Shown here: positions 1-6,865 of the stretch, piece by piece
How the letters are laid out: each line of letters opens with the position of its first letter
Numbering within the stretch: position 1 is the stretch's first letter
Notes under the pieces: generated by a model
What the model saw: only the letters and a program-made list of their open reading frames with translations
Databases searched by the model: none
Told to the model about the DNA's origin: nothing
Source: Flavobacteriales bacterium
Lineage (GTDB): Bacteria > Bacteroidota > Bacteroidia > Flavobacteriales_D > Crocinitomicaceae
Direction of reading: 5' to 3'
Length of the DNA stretch: 11,808 nucleotides
NCBI GenBank assembly: GCA_947462695.1
Contig: CANHQC010000029.1
Coordinates: 1 to 11,808, forward strand
Made by a program: the position numbers and the translations under genes

Positions 1-642
1 ATTACTATTCGCGATAATGACGAATTACTTGAAGCAAAATTAACGAACGGATCAAACGAAATTGTGCTTGCTACTAGCTCCGGTCGCGCTATTCGATTCA
101 ATGAATCAACCGTTCGGCCGATGGGTAGAAACGCTTCTGGAGTTAGAGGAGTTACCTTAGGAGATAACGGCGATCAGGTTGTGGGAATGATCTGTGTAGA
201 AGATGTGTTCTCAACAATTCTAGTTGTCTCTGAGAAAGGATATGGTAAACGGACATTCTTAAACGATCCTGAAGACCAAGAGCCAGTTTACCGAATCACT
301 AATCGCGGTGGTAAAGGTGTCAAAACACTCAACATCACAGATAAAACGGGACCATTACTTTCTATATTGAATGTGAATGATGAAGAAGATTTAATGATCA
401 TCACTAAATCTGGTGTAACAATCCGTATGCACATTGACACCATTCGCACAATGGGTCGAGCTGCGCAAGGCGTTCGTTTGATAAACTTGAAAAACAACGC
501 TGAGATTGCGGCAATTGCCAGAGTACCGCGCTCTGATGAAGAAGATGAAGAGTTGGATGAGAATGGAATGCCGATAAACCCAACTTCTGATGAAGAGCAA
601 ACGGAATCTGGCACAGATATTGAAAACAACGATGCCGAATAA
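1..642 (+). CDS. gyrA: DNA gyrase subunit A, C-terminal part (5' end outside the window)
   Basis: The reading frame is open from base 1 and gives 213 residues before a TAA stop, so only the end of the gene is present. The fragment is the DNA-wrapping beta-pinwheel of the type II topoisomerase subunit that negatively supercoils DNA with GyrB. Visible blade signatures are a 'TSSGRAIRF' strand, the 'RPMGRNASGVRG' turn, an 'NRGGKGVKTL' segment (residues 101-110) resembling a degenerate GyrA box, and a last blade with 'RTMGRAAQGVRLINL'. The final 35 or so residues are a very acidic Asp/Glu-rich tail typical of GyrA. The breakage-reunion domain and catalytic Tyr lie upstream of the window. The pinwheel motifs could also suggest ParC, but the regular GyrA-type blades and acidic tail favour GyrA. 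The next gene starts 25 bp downstream on the same strand and may be cotranscribed. Confidence 0.96.
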   Translation: MTIRDNDELLEAKLTNGSNEIVLATSSGRAIRFNESTVRPMGRNASGVRGVTLGDNGDQVVGMICVEDVFSTILVVSEKGYGKRTFLNDPEDQEPVYRITNRGGKGVKTLNITDKTGPLLSILNVNDEEDLMIITKSGVTIRMHIDTIRTMGRAAQGVRLINLKNNAEIAAIARVPRSDEEDEELDENGMPINPTSDEEQTESGTDIENNDAE

Positions 643-667
643 TTTGTTAAAGATCAAAAGATACCAT

Positions 668-1864
668 ATGAAAAAAGTAACCTTTATTTTGGGATTGATT
701 GGATTTACCTCGGTTTCCATGGCTCAAAAAAACGTAGAAACCAGCGCGGCGGTAGAATACAAGAATGGTTTTATTACTGCTATGGCCAATGGTGACATGG
801 ACAAAGCAAAAAAATCATTGATTGCTGCCAAAGGACACATCGATGCTGCTTCCATTCATCCAGACACAAAAGAAAGCCCGAAAACACTTTATTACAAGGG
901 CGAAATCTATTCCAACTTCCTCGTTCTGGGAATGCAAACAATGGATACATCATTTATTAAACTTGCCGGTGACGATGCAATGGATGTGGCAGTAGCTGCG
1001 TTTAAAAAAGGATTCCAAGTGAGTGATAAGTTTGATAGTGATATAAGACAATCATCCTATCAGAAACATGACATGCTAGATGGTTTTGCATCCATGATGT
1101 ACAAAAACAACATGTTTAATGAAGCTGCGGAAATTTATTTGGTTGAAGCTAAATTCTTTGATGCAGTAGGAGAAGTAGATTCAACCTCTCTATTCAACTC
1201 TGCATTATGTTTTGAGAAAGGTGGAGACTTTGGCAAAGCAGCTGATGGATACGCTAATCTGGCACGATTGGGTTACAAAAAAACAACCAGTTATGTGTTA
1301 GCTTCGACTGCTTACCGCAAATCAAAACAATTAGATAAAGCTAAATCGATCATTTCAGAAGGTCGCGTAAAGTTCCCTTTGGAAAAAGACTTGCTTCTTG
1401 AATTGGTGAACATGAGTATTGAAGCAGGAGATGCTGCTGGTGCTCAAGCAGCACTAAATGAAGCAATCGAAAAAGACCCAAAGAACAAACAATTGCACTA
1501 TACCATCGGAACGATCTACATTGACTTAAAGCAAAATGAAAAAGCAGAAGCGTCGTTGAATCAAGCGATTGCATTGGATCCAAACTACGAAGATGCCCTC
1601 TATCAACTTGGTGCTCACCTTGTTACATGGGCTGGGGAAATGAAATCCACAGCAAGTCAATTGAAATTTGGCGATCCAAACTACGACAGAATGAATGCTG
1701 AAGCTGACATGCTTTACACAAAAGCGATTATGCCGTTGGATGCGTACATTGCAAAAAAACCAAACGATAAAGACGTATTAACAATTTTATTTCAGCTGTA
1801 TCGAAACCTTGGTCAATTTGACAAAGCAAACGAATACAAAAAACGTGCTGACGCAATAAAGTAA
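668..1864 (+). CDS. Exported tetratricopeptide repeat protein
   Basis: 398 residues. I chose ATG 668 because it begins a clear Sec signal peptide (MKK, hydrophobic core, 'SMAQ' near residues 17-20); the frame stays open upstream to 590, inside gyrA, but that extension is hydrophilic and would bury the signal. The mature protein is alpha-helical. TPR-like units are seen at about 173-206, 207-240, 241-273 and 274-307 (the last with the classic pattern ending 'ALDPNYEDA'), and a partial one near 369-395. Residues 20-140 are helical without a recognisable family. TPRs mediate protein-protein contacts, so a periplasmic or outer-membrane scaffold is likely; the partner is unknown. It follows gyrA by 25 bp with no good promoter in the gap, so readthrough from gyrA is probable, and it ends at a strong terminator. 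From memory, a TPR gene behind gyrA recurs in Flavobacteriia. Confidence 0.88.
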   Translation: MKKVTFILGLIGFTSVSMAQKNVETSAAVEYKNGFITAMANGDMDKAKKSLIAAKGHIDAASIHPDTKESPKTLYYKGEIYSNFLVLGMQTMDTSFIKLAGDDAMDVAVAAFKKGFQVSDKFDSDIRQSSYQKHDMLDGFASMMYKNNMFNEAAEIYLVEAKFFDAVGEVDSTSLFNSALCFEKGGDFGKAADGYANLARLGYKKTTSYVLASTAYRKSKQLDKAKSIISEGRVKFPLEKDLLLELVNMSIEAGDAAGAQAALNEAIEKDPKNKQLHYTIGTIYIDLKQNEKAEASLNQAIALDPNYEDALYQLGAHLVTWAGEMKSTASQLKFGDPNYDRMNAEADMLYTKAIMPLDAYIAKKPNDKDVLTILFQLYRNLGQFDKANEYKKRADAIK

Positions 1865-1883
1865 TGCGCTACATAAAATCGAT

Positions 1884-1912
1884 AAAGACCATCCTCGGAT
1901 GGTCTTTTTTTT
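1884..1912 (+). terminator. Rho-independent terminator after the TPR gene
   Basis: A perfect inverted repeat AAAGACCATCC / GGATGGTCTTT (1884-1894 and 1897-1907) is followed by a run of T to 1912. It lies 20 bp after the TPR stop codon, so it should end the gyrA-TPR transcript and insulate rpsA. The A-rich left flank is short, so termination mainly in the plus direction is expected. Confidence 0.92.
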
Positions 1913-1918
1913 GCTCTA

Positions 1919-1949
1919 TTGTTTTGTACCGATCTTTTCACTAATTTTG
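1919..1949 (+). promoter_or_regulatory. Predicted Bacteroidota promoter of rpsA
   Basis: The -7 element TAATTTTG (1942-1949) matches TAnnTTTG, and a -33 TTG lies at 1919-1921 with a 20-nt spacer, close to the usual Bacteroidota spacing. Transcription would start near 1954, giving a leader of about 88 nt. It sits directly after the upstream terminator, as expected for an independent rpsA promoter. Confidence 0.65.
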
Positions 1950-1999
1950 CACCCTCAAATAGTGCTGTACCCTGTTGAATTACAGCTTAGTATTCACAC

Positions 2000-2024
2000 T
2001 TTCAGATGAGCAGGGAATCTGAAA
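2000..2024 (+). promoter_or_regulatory. Hairpin in the rpsA 5' leader
   Basis: TTTCAGAT (2000-2007) pairs perfectly with ATCTGAAA (2017-2024) around a 9-nt purine-rich loop GAGCAGGGA. It lies in the predicted leader and ends 18 nt before the rpsA start codon, with no T-run after it, so it is not a terminator. A role in translation control or in S1 binding its own mRNA is inference; the pairing itself is seen directly. Confidence 0.5.
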
Positions 2025-2042
2025 TACAAGTAAAAAAGCCTC

Positions 2043-3830
2043 ATGGCAAAAAAAACAGTTGAGCAGCACGGCGCTGCAGATTTTGATTGGGATGCGCTCG
2101 CATTAGACGGGTACACGCATATCCAACGTTCTGAGTTATCAGACAAATACGAACAAACGTTGACTTCGATTAACGAAAAAGAAGTAGTTGAAGGAACGGT
2201 TGTATTGTTAACTAAGAAAGAAGTGATTATCAACATCGGATTCAAATCTGAAGGTGTTGTTGCTGCTTCTGAATTCCGTTACAACCCGGACTTAAAAGTT
2301 GGGGATACTGTTGATGTGTATGTTGAATGTCAAGAGGATAAAAGCGGTCAGTTAATTGTCTCTCACCGAACAGCGCGTATGCACAAAGCGTGGATCCGTG
2401 TGAATGATGTGCTTCGCACAGGTGAAGTCATCACTGGATTTGTGAAGTGTCGTACAAAAGGAGGATTAATTGTTGACGTATTCGGAATCGAAGCGTTTTT
2501 ACCAGGTTCTCAAATTGATGTTAAACCAATTCGTGACTACGATATTTACGTTGGTAAGAACATGGAGTTCAAGGTCGTGAAAATCAACCAAGAATTCCGA
2601 AATGTAGTTGTTTCTCATAAAGCGCTTATCGAAGCAGAGCTTGAAGAACAGAAAAAACAAATTATTTCAGGATTAGAGAAAGGACAAGTATTGGAAGGAA
2701 CGGTTAAGAACATTACTTCTTACGGTGTCTTTATCGATCTTGGAGGTGTAGATGGATTGATTCACATTACAGATCTTTCTTGGGGTCGTGTTAACCACCC
2801 AGAGGAAATCGTTGAATTAGATCAAAAATTAAACGTTGTAATCCTTGATTTCGATGACGATAAGAAACGTATCGCTCTTGGATTAAAACAACTTCAACCA
2901 CATCCATGGGATGCACTTGATGCAAACCTACAAGTAGGTGATAAAGTTTCTGGAAAAGTTGTCGTTATGGCTGACTACGGTGCGTTTGTTGAAATCGCTG
3001 CTGGAGTTGAAGGATTGATCCACGTTTCTGAAATGAGCTGGTCTCAACACTTACGTTCAGCGCAAGATTTTATGACTGTTGGAGATACTGTTGAAGCTGT
3101 TATCTTAACATTGGATCGTGAAGAGCGTAAAATGTCTCTAGGTATTAAACAATTAATGCCAGATCCTTGGGCAGATATCGAAGGCAAGTACGCCGTTACA
3201 ACTAAGCACAATGCGAAGGTTCGTAATTTCACAAACTTTGGTGTATTCGTTGAACTTGAAGAAGGAGTTGATGGATTGATTCACATTTCTGACCTTTCAT
3301 GGCAGAAAAAGATCAAGCACCCATCTGAATTCTGCAAGGTAGGTGAAGAAATGCAGGTTGTTGTATTGGAAATCGATCGTGAAAATCGTCGTATTTCATT
3401 AGGACACAAGCAACTTGAAGAAAATCCTTGGGATGTATTCGAAACCATCTTTGGAGAAGGATCTGTTCATCAAGGAACAATCATTGAAAATAAGGACAAG
3501 TCTGGCATCGTTTCATTGCCATACGGAGTTGAGGGAATCTGTCCTTCTAAACACCTACGTAAAGAAGACGGTACGAACGCTAAAGTTGAAGAAACACTTG
3601 ATTTCAAAGTGATTGAATTCAATAAAGAAGCGAAGAAAATCGTTGTCTCTCACACGCGTACTTATGAAGAAGGAGAAGATAAACCAACTTCAAAAGGTGA
3701 TAAGAAAGGTTCAACTGGATCTTCTACTTCACAAGCAGTGAAAGCAATTAACCAAAACAACGAGAAATCAACACTTGGAGATTTGGATGCACTTGCTGAA
3801 TTGAAAGAGAAAATGGATAAAGGAGAATAA
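2043..3830 (+). CDS. rpsA: 30S ribosomal protein S1
   Basis: 595 residues, close to the Bacteroidota S1 size. S1 binds mRNA at the small ribosomal subunit and promotes initiation, which matters in a phylum that hardly uses Shine-Dalgarno pairing. Six S1/OB-fold domains can be placed at about 46-111, 127-194, 212-283, 297-370, 384-457 and 472-540. Domains 3-5 share the strong RNA-binding signature 'GV[D/E]GLIH[I/V]S.[L/M]SW' and the closing 'SLG.KQL' type strand; domains 1, 2 and 6 are more divergent, with 1, 2 and 6 ending in '[I/V]VSH'. Residues 541-595 form a charged, Gly/Ser/Lys-rich tail ending in a predicted helix. The ATG at 2043 is preceded by an A-rich stretch (AAAAAAGCCTC) and no Shine-Dalgarno. 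It is a monocistronic unit: own promoter, leader hairpin and strong terminator. Confidence 0.97.
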   Translation: MAKKTVEQHGAADFDWDALALDGYTHIQRSELSDKYEQTLTSINEKEVVEGTVVLLTKKEVIINIGFKSEGVVAASEFRYNPDLKVGDTVDVYVECQEDKSGQLIVSHRTARMHKAWIRVNDVLRTGEVITGFVKCRTKGGLIVDVFGIEAFLPGSQIDVKPIRDYDIYVGKNMEFKVVKINQEFRNVVVSHKALIEAELEEQKKQIISGLEKGQVLEGTVKNITSYGVFIDLGGVDGLIHITDLSWGRVNHPEEIVELDQKLNVVILDFDDDKKRIALGLKQLQPHPWDALDANLQVGDKVSGKVVVMADYGAFVEIAAGVEGLIHVSEMSWSQHLRSAQDFMTVGDTVEAVILTLDREERKMSLGIKQLMPDPWADIEGKYAVTTKHNAKVRNFTNFGVFVELEEGVDGLIHISDLSWQKKIKHPSEFCKVGEEMQVVVLEIDRENRRISLGHKQLEENPWDVFETIFGEGSVHQGTIIENKDKSGIVSLPYGVEGICPSKHLRKEDGTNAKVEETLDFKVIEFNKEAKKIVVSHTRTYEEGEDKPTSKGDKKGSTGSSTSQAVKAINQNNEKSTLGDLDALAELKEKMDKGE

Positions 3831-3852
3831 TTCTCCACTATCCTTAAAATAA

Positions 3853-3881
3853 AAAAAGTCCGCTCATTGAGCGGACTTTTT
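3853..3881. terminator. Bidirectional intrinsic terminator between rpsA and the thioredoxin-like gene
   Basis: A 13-bp perfect stem, A-rich arm plus AGTCCGCTC (3853-3865) and GAGCGGACT plus T-run (3869-3881), with an ATT loop. It has T-rich DNA on the right in the plus direction and, because of the A-run at 3851-3857, T-rich RNA in the minus direction too. It lies between the convergent stops of rpsA (3830) and the minus-strand gene (3904), so it can serve both. Confidence 0.93.
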
Positions 3882-3903
3882 CTTTGTATAGAAATGGACT
3901 TCG

Positions 3904-4347
3904 TTATTTCTTCTTTTTAAGGGAATTAGCAAGAGCTAACAATCCGTCTTCCATTTGCATTCCAACTACTTCTTTAATTAATTTGCCGTTACCATCAATT
4001 ACGAGTAACGTGGGATACGCTTTTACTTTATACATTCGTGCTAGCTCAGGTCCATCAGCATCTTTCTCACAATCTATTTTTAAGTTGATAAATTGTTCAT
4101 TGTACACCTTACCAACTTCCTGGTTTTTGAATGAAGTAGCTGCCATTCGTTTACAAGGACCGCACCAGCTGGCATATGCATCAATAAAAATAAGTTTACC
4201 CGATTTTAACGATTGTTTTTTGGCGTCCTCTAAGGAGAGTGTTTGAAACTGAATACCTTCTTCAGTCGATTGGGAGGAGAGTTGCTTTTCAGTTAAAAAT
4301 GACATTCCCACAAAAGCAAGGGAACAAATTAAAAGTAATTTTTTCAT
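3904..4347 (-). CDS. Exported thioredoxin-like protein (WCGPC)
   Basis: 147 residues. The N-terminus has a Lys pair and a hydrophobic stretch (residues 4-18), a Sec signal peptide or anchor; there is no proper lipobox around Cys8. A thioredoxin fold follows, with the redox motif WCGPC at 61-65 inside 'FIDAYASWCGPCKRM', the partner strand 'FINLKIDCEKD', and the cis-proline in 'YPTLLVI' (Pro112). This resembles the thioredoxin_7/DUF255-like exported proteins common in Bacteroidota, which exchange disulfides in the periplasm. The intact CxxC and cis-Pro argue for a functional oxidoreductase, but whether it reduces or oxidises cannot be told. The third cysteine (Cys93) is near the end of a beta strand. 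The protein ends in four lysines. Divergent from menE and convergent with rpsA across the shared terminator; I see no convincing promoter match upstream. Confidence 0.92.
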   Translation of the reverse strand: MKKLLLICSLAFVGMSFLTEKQLSSQSTEEGIQFQTLSLEDAKKQSLKSGKLIFIDAYASWCGPCKRMAATSFKNQEVGKVYNEQFINLKIDCEKDADGPELARMYKVKAYPTLLVIDGNGKLIKEVVGMQMEDGLLALANSLKKKK

Positions 4348-4421
4348 GTTATTTCTGTTAAATTAATACGCTTTCACTTTTGATGTTACACACGAATATA
4401 ACTGCAAATCATCAAAGTTGT

Positions 4422-4429
4422 TACTTTTG
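4422..4429 (+). promoter_or_regulatory. Possible -7 promoter element of menE
   Basis: TACTTTTG matches TAnnTTTG in the divergent gap, 26 nt before the menE ATG. I see no good -33 TTG at the right spacing, so the assignment is tentative. It would give a leader of about 20 nt for the menE-dnaJ-like pair. Confidence 0.4.
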
Positions 4430-4455
4430 AGACAAAAACCATTCCAAGTTCCGAA

Positions 4456-5487
4456 ATGATCCAATCGATTACGTATTTGAAGGGTGTGACAGTAGAAAAA
4501 CATCAACTTGAGGTTTTCTTGGATCAATGGTTTTCACCGGGTAAAACACTAACAATTCGAACTTCAGGCTCAACCGATACGCCAAAATTAATCGAATTGA
4601 GTAAGGAACATATGCGAATTTCGGCACGAGCGACAATCGACTATTTTTCGATCCAAAAAGGAGGAAATGCCTTGTTGTGCTTGTCACTAACGACCATCGG
4701 AGGTGTTATGATGGTGGTTCGTTCCATTGAAAGAAACCTGAATTTAATCGTTGCGCCTGTTCAATCTCAACCAATAACAGATTTGAACAATCAATTAGAA
4801 ATAGACCTAGCTGCAATGGTACCTACTCAGGCACATCAATTAGTAGAAGAAAATCCAAATGCGTTATCATCAATTCGCACCCTTCTTGTTGGTGGGGCAC
4901 CGGTAACAACACAACTTATTGAAAAACTAAACTCAATCCACTACACCGCTTACCAGACATTTGGCATGACAGAAACTATCTCTCATGTAGCAGTACGAAA
5001 AATCGGTGCAGAAACGGATGACTATTATGAAGCATTGCCACATATTCAATTTTCGAAAAATGACGATCAGTTGGTCATCCACTACCCCAGTATTTCAACA
5101 AATCCAATTCAAACAAAAGAACACATTGAATTAATCGATGAACACCATTTTAACTGGTTAGGTAGAACAGATTTAGTCATCAATTCGGGTGGCAAGAAAA
5201 TTTTTCCGGAAGCGATTGAAGAAAAACTTGGAAGATTTATTTCTCAGCCGTTTATTGTTGCAGGAATTCCTGATAATTATTGGGGTGAAATGGTTGTTCT
5301 TTTGGTAGCTACACCTAATGACCTCAAGTTAGATAAAAGTCAACTTACACAGGTTGGATTGAAAGGACATGAACTTCCGAAACGCGTATATTACATAAAC
5401 AAGCTCATTCAACTGCAAAGCGGAAAAGTGGATCGAAGATCAACGTTAAATCAACTTAAACGGGATGAATATACAGAGCTGCTATAA
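4456..5487 (+). CDS. menE: O-succinylbenzoate-CoA ligase-like AMP-binding enzyme, short form
   Basis: 343 residues of the ANL (acyl-CoA synthetase) superfamily. MenE activates o-succinylbenzoate with ATP and joins it to CoA in menaquinone synthesis. Visible motifs are the phosphate loop TSGSTDTPK (36-44), 'LLVGGAP' (143-149), the 'GMTET' motif (170-174), 'WLGRTDLVINSGGKKI' (234-249) covering the ribose-binding Asp and hinge region, and a C-terminal 'SGKVDRR' with the predicted catalytic Lys324. MenE of E. coli or B. subtilis is about 450-490 residues; here the phosphate loop starts at residue 36, so the usual N-terminal subdomain is missing. That short form is, as I recall, normal in Flavobacteriia. 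The phosphate loop has Asp where Gly is usual (GST-D). The substrate cannot be proved from sequence; other short AMP-ligases are the alternative. Its last 23 nt overlap the next gene. Confidence 0.82.
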   Translation: MIQSITYLKGVTVEKHQLEVFLDQWFSPGKTLTIRTSGSTDTPKLIELSKEHMRISARATIDYFSIQKGGNALLCLSLTTIGGVMMVVRSIERNLNLIVAPVQSQPITDLNNQLEIDLAAMVPTQAHQLVEENPNALSSIRTLLVGGAPVTTQLIEKLNSIHYTAYQTFGMTETISHVAVRKIGAETDDYYEALPHIQFSKNDDQLVIHYPSISTNPIQTKEHIELIDEHHFNWLGRTDLVINSGGKKIFPEAIEEKLGRFISQPFIVAGIPDNYWGEMVVLLVATPNDLKLDKSQLTQVGLKGHELPKRVYYINKLIQLQSGKVDRRSTLNQLKRDEYTELL

Positions 5488-6310
5488 CATACTCGGTGCT
5501 CAACCAGTTGATTCCGATGCAGAATTGCGACGGAAATACCGTCGGCTTGCATTAAAATACCATCCCGATAAAAATCCAGACCCAAAGGCCAAGGAACAAT
5601 TTATTGCCTTAAATGAAGCGTACGAAGCACTAATTAACCATAGGAAGGAACAAAACCATCAGCATAAAACGGTTGGACAAAGAAGATCTCATTCACCCAA
5701 AGAGGAAAGGATTCGCGAAGCAAAAAGGCGCTATTATGAGCAATTGGAACGTGAGCGATTGGCGAATGAAAACTACTTTATTCGCTTATTCCAAGGCTAC
5801 AGGTGGAGGGTAATTAAAATAAGTATGTGGGTTGGTATTGCACTCAGCCTTGTGCTAATCAGTGAATGGTTTCTACCCTATAAAATAGAGAACGATGAAC
5901 TGACATATTATGCCTATGAAGTTGCTCAGTTAAGTGAAGCAGAAAAGTTATCTATTTTAAAAACATCGAATGATCACTCGTTTTGGGTGGTTAATTTTCG
6001 CAGGGATGAGATTCACAAAATACGGCATATTAATGTTTATAGAACGGGTATTTTTCATCAACCAGTGAAACTTTGTGGGAGGGATTTTCAATCGACCTTT
6101 TGTTATCCGATTAAACTCACTTTTCAATCAATGAAATTAGTGATATTAATTATTTTCCTTCTTCCAACGCTCACCTTTCTGTTTAGAAGAAAAACAACTT
6201 GGTTCACCATAATCTATTACCTCAGCCTAGTCCTCTCTCCTACTTTAATGATGCTGTTTCTTGTGCAAAACAACCATTTATACCACCTACTTACATTAGG
6301 ATTTTTCTAG
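5465..6310 (+). CDS. Membrane-anchored DnaJ-domain protein
   Basis: 281 residues. The J domain fills residues 3-60: 'CYNILGAQPVDSDAELRRKYR', the HPD motif at 33-35 that stimulates DnaK ATPase, and 'FIALNEAYEALI'. A charged Arg/Glu/Gln-rich segment follows (60-115), then hydrophobic helices at about 117-138, 223-240 and 246-267. There is no Gly/Phe region or zinc-finger domain, so this is a type III J-protein, not DnaJ itself. With the J domain in the cytoplasm, residues 139-222 would be on the far side of the membrane and contain two cysteines (204 and 213). ATG 5465 lies inside menE (23-nt overlap, different frame), and starts exactly where a J domain begins, so translational coupling is likely. 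The stop abuts the smpB stop of the opposite strand. Client unknown; the anchor suggests it recruits DnaK to the membrane. Confidence 0.85.
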   Translation: MNIQSCYNILGAQPVDSDAELRRKYRRLALKYHPDKNPDPKAKEQFIALNEAYEALINHRKEQNHQHKTVGQRRSHSPKEERIREAKRRYYEQLERERLANENYFIRLFQGYRWRVIKISMWVGIALSLVLISEWFLPYKIENDELTYYAYEVAQLSEAEKLSILKTSNDHSFWVVNFRRDEIHKIRHINVYRTGIFHQPVKLCGRDFQSTFCYPIKLTFQSMKLVILIIFLLPTLTFLFRRKTTWFTIIYYLSLVLSPTLMMLFLVQNNHLYHLLTLGFF

Positions 6311-6763
6311 CTAGCGCTTTAGTGCCCTATCGAGCTCCCGCTGATCGTCTTTAGCCTTTAGATCTTGTCGTTTATCGTGAAGTTTTTTTCCTTGTGCAAG
6401 GGCAATTTCCACCTTAACCCATCCCCCATCAGATAAGAATAAGCGCAAAGGAATCAATGTATGGCCTTTAGTCGTTAGGAATTTTTCAATTTTAATAATT
6501 TCCTTTTTATTCAAGAGCAATTTACGGTCTGAACGCGGCTTGTGTACATAAAACGATGCATTTTCATATTCGGAGACGAACATATTCCGAATGAACACCT
6601 CTCCCTGATGAAAAATACAATATGCTTCGAGTATACTGGCTTTACCTTTACGAATACTTTTAATTTCAGTGCCTTTTAATTGCATACCTGCAACAAACAT
6701 ATCCGTCAAGTGGTATTCAAAACGTGCACGCTTGTTTCGTATGTTCAATTCATTCGCTGCCAT
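6311..6763 (-). CDS. smpB: SsrA-binding protein SmpB
   Basis: 150 residues, the normal size. SmpB binds the tRNA-like part of tmRNA and brings it to stalled ribosomes for trans-translation. The OB-fold signatures are present: 'NIRNKRARFEY' (7-17), 'AGMQLKGTEIKSIR' (25-38), 'EAYCIF' (46-51), and 'ALAQGKKLHDKR' (121-132), followed by the basic C-terminal tail 'RQDLKAKDDQRELDRALKR' that enters the mRNA channel. The frame is open to 6805, but the start is set at 6763 because the conserved protein begins there and because a -7 promoter element lies between the two candidates. The tmRNA gene ssrA is not in this window. Divergent from recR; its stop codon touches the stop of the J-domain gene. Confidence 0.96.
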   Translation of the reverse strand: MAANELNIRNKRARFEYHLTDMFVAGMQLKGTEIKSIRKGKASILEAYCIFHQGEVFIRNMFVSEYENASFYVHKPRSDRKLLLNKKEIIKIEKFLTTKGHTLIPLRLFLSDGGWVKVEIALAQGKKLHDKRQDLKAKDDQRELDRALKR

Positions 6764-6768
6764 TGGTG

Positions 6769-6776
6769 CAAAGTTA
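6769..6776 (-). promoter_or_regulatory. -7 promoter element of smpB, adjacent to its start codon
   Basis: Read on the minus strand, TAACTTTG (followed by C) matches TAnnTTTG. Its final G is separated from the smpB ATG by only 5 nt, so the transcript should start at or within a base or two of the ATG. The -33 side is weak: the nearest TTG (6802-6800) has a 23-nt spacer. It also rules out the upstream start at 6805. Confidence 0.6.
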
Positions 6777-6853
6777 CGCTTTTCAAAAGTCTTAATGAAC
6801 AACAACTGTTCAAAACAAACTTAAATGGCTTTTCATAGCATTCTCATAGAATT

Positions 6854-6861
6854 TACCTTTG
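6854..6861 (+). promoter_or_regulatory. -7 promoter element of recR, adjacent to its GTG start
   Basis: TACCTTTG (followed by C) matches TAnnTTTG, and only 4 nt separate it from the GTG start at 6866. A weak -33 (TTTT, 6830-6833) stands 20 nt upstream. The predicted transcript start coincides with the start codon, implying a leaderless recR-mscL mRNA. Confidence 0.6.
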
Positions 6862-6865
6862 CTTA

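Noticed and set aside
590..667. N-terminal extension of the TPR protein into gyrA
   Set aside because: It would hide the signal peptide that starts at 668, and the extra residues are the gyrA tail read in another frame.
391..720. Minus-strand open frames across the end of gyrA
   Set aside because: They mirror gyrA coding sequence, with no recognisable family and no start context.
2700..3420. Repeated DNA within rpsA as a possible repeat element
   Set aside because: The similarity is explained by the homologous S1 domains 3-5 of the protein.
3884..4246. Open frame opposite the thioredoxin-like gene
   Set aside because: It is the shadow of a clear WCGPC thioredoxin gene on the minus strand, and begins in the bidirectional terminator.
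6764..6805. Upstream ATG for smpB
   Set aside because: The extra 14 residues are not part of the conserved protein, and the predicted promoter lies between this ATG and the one at 6763.
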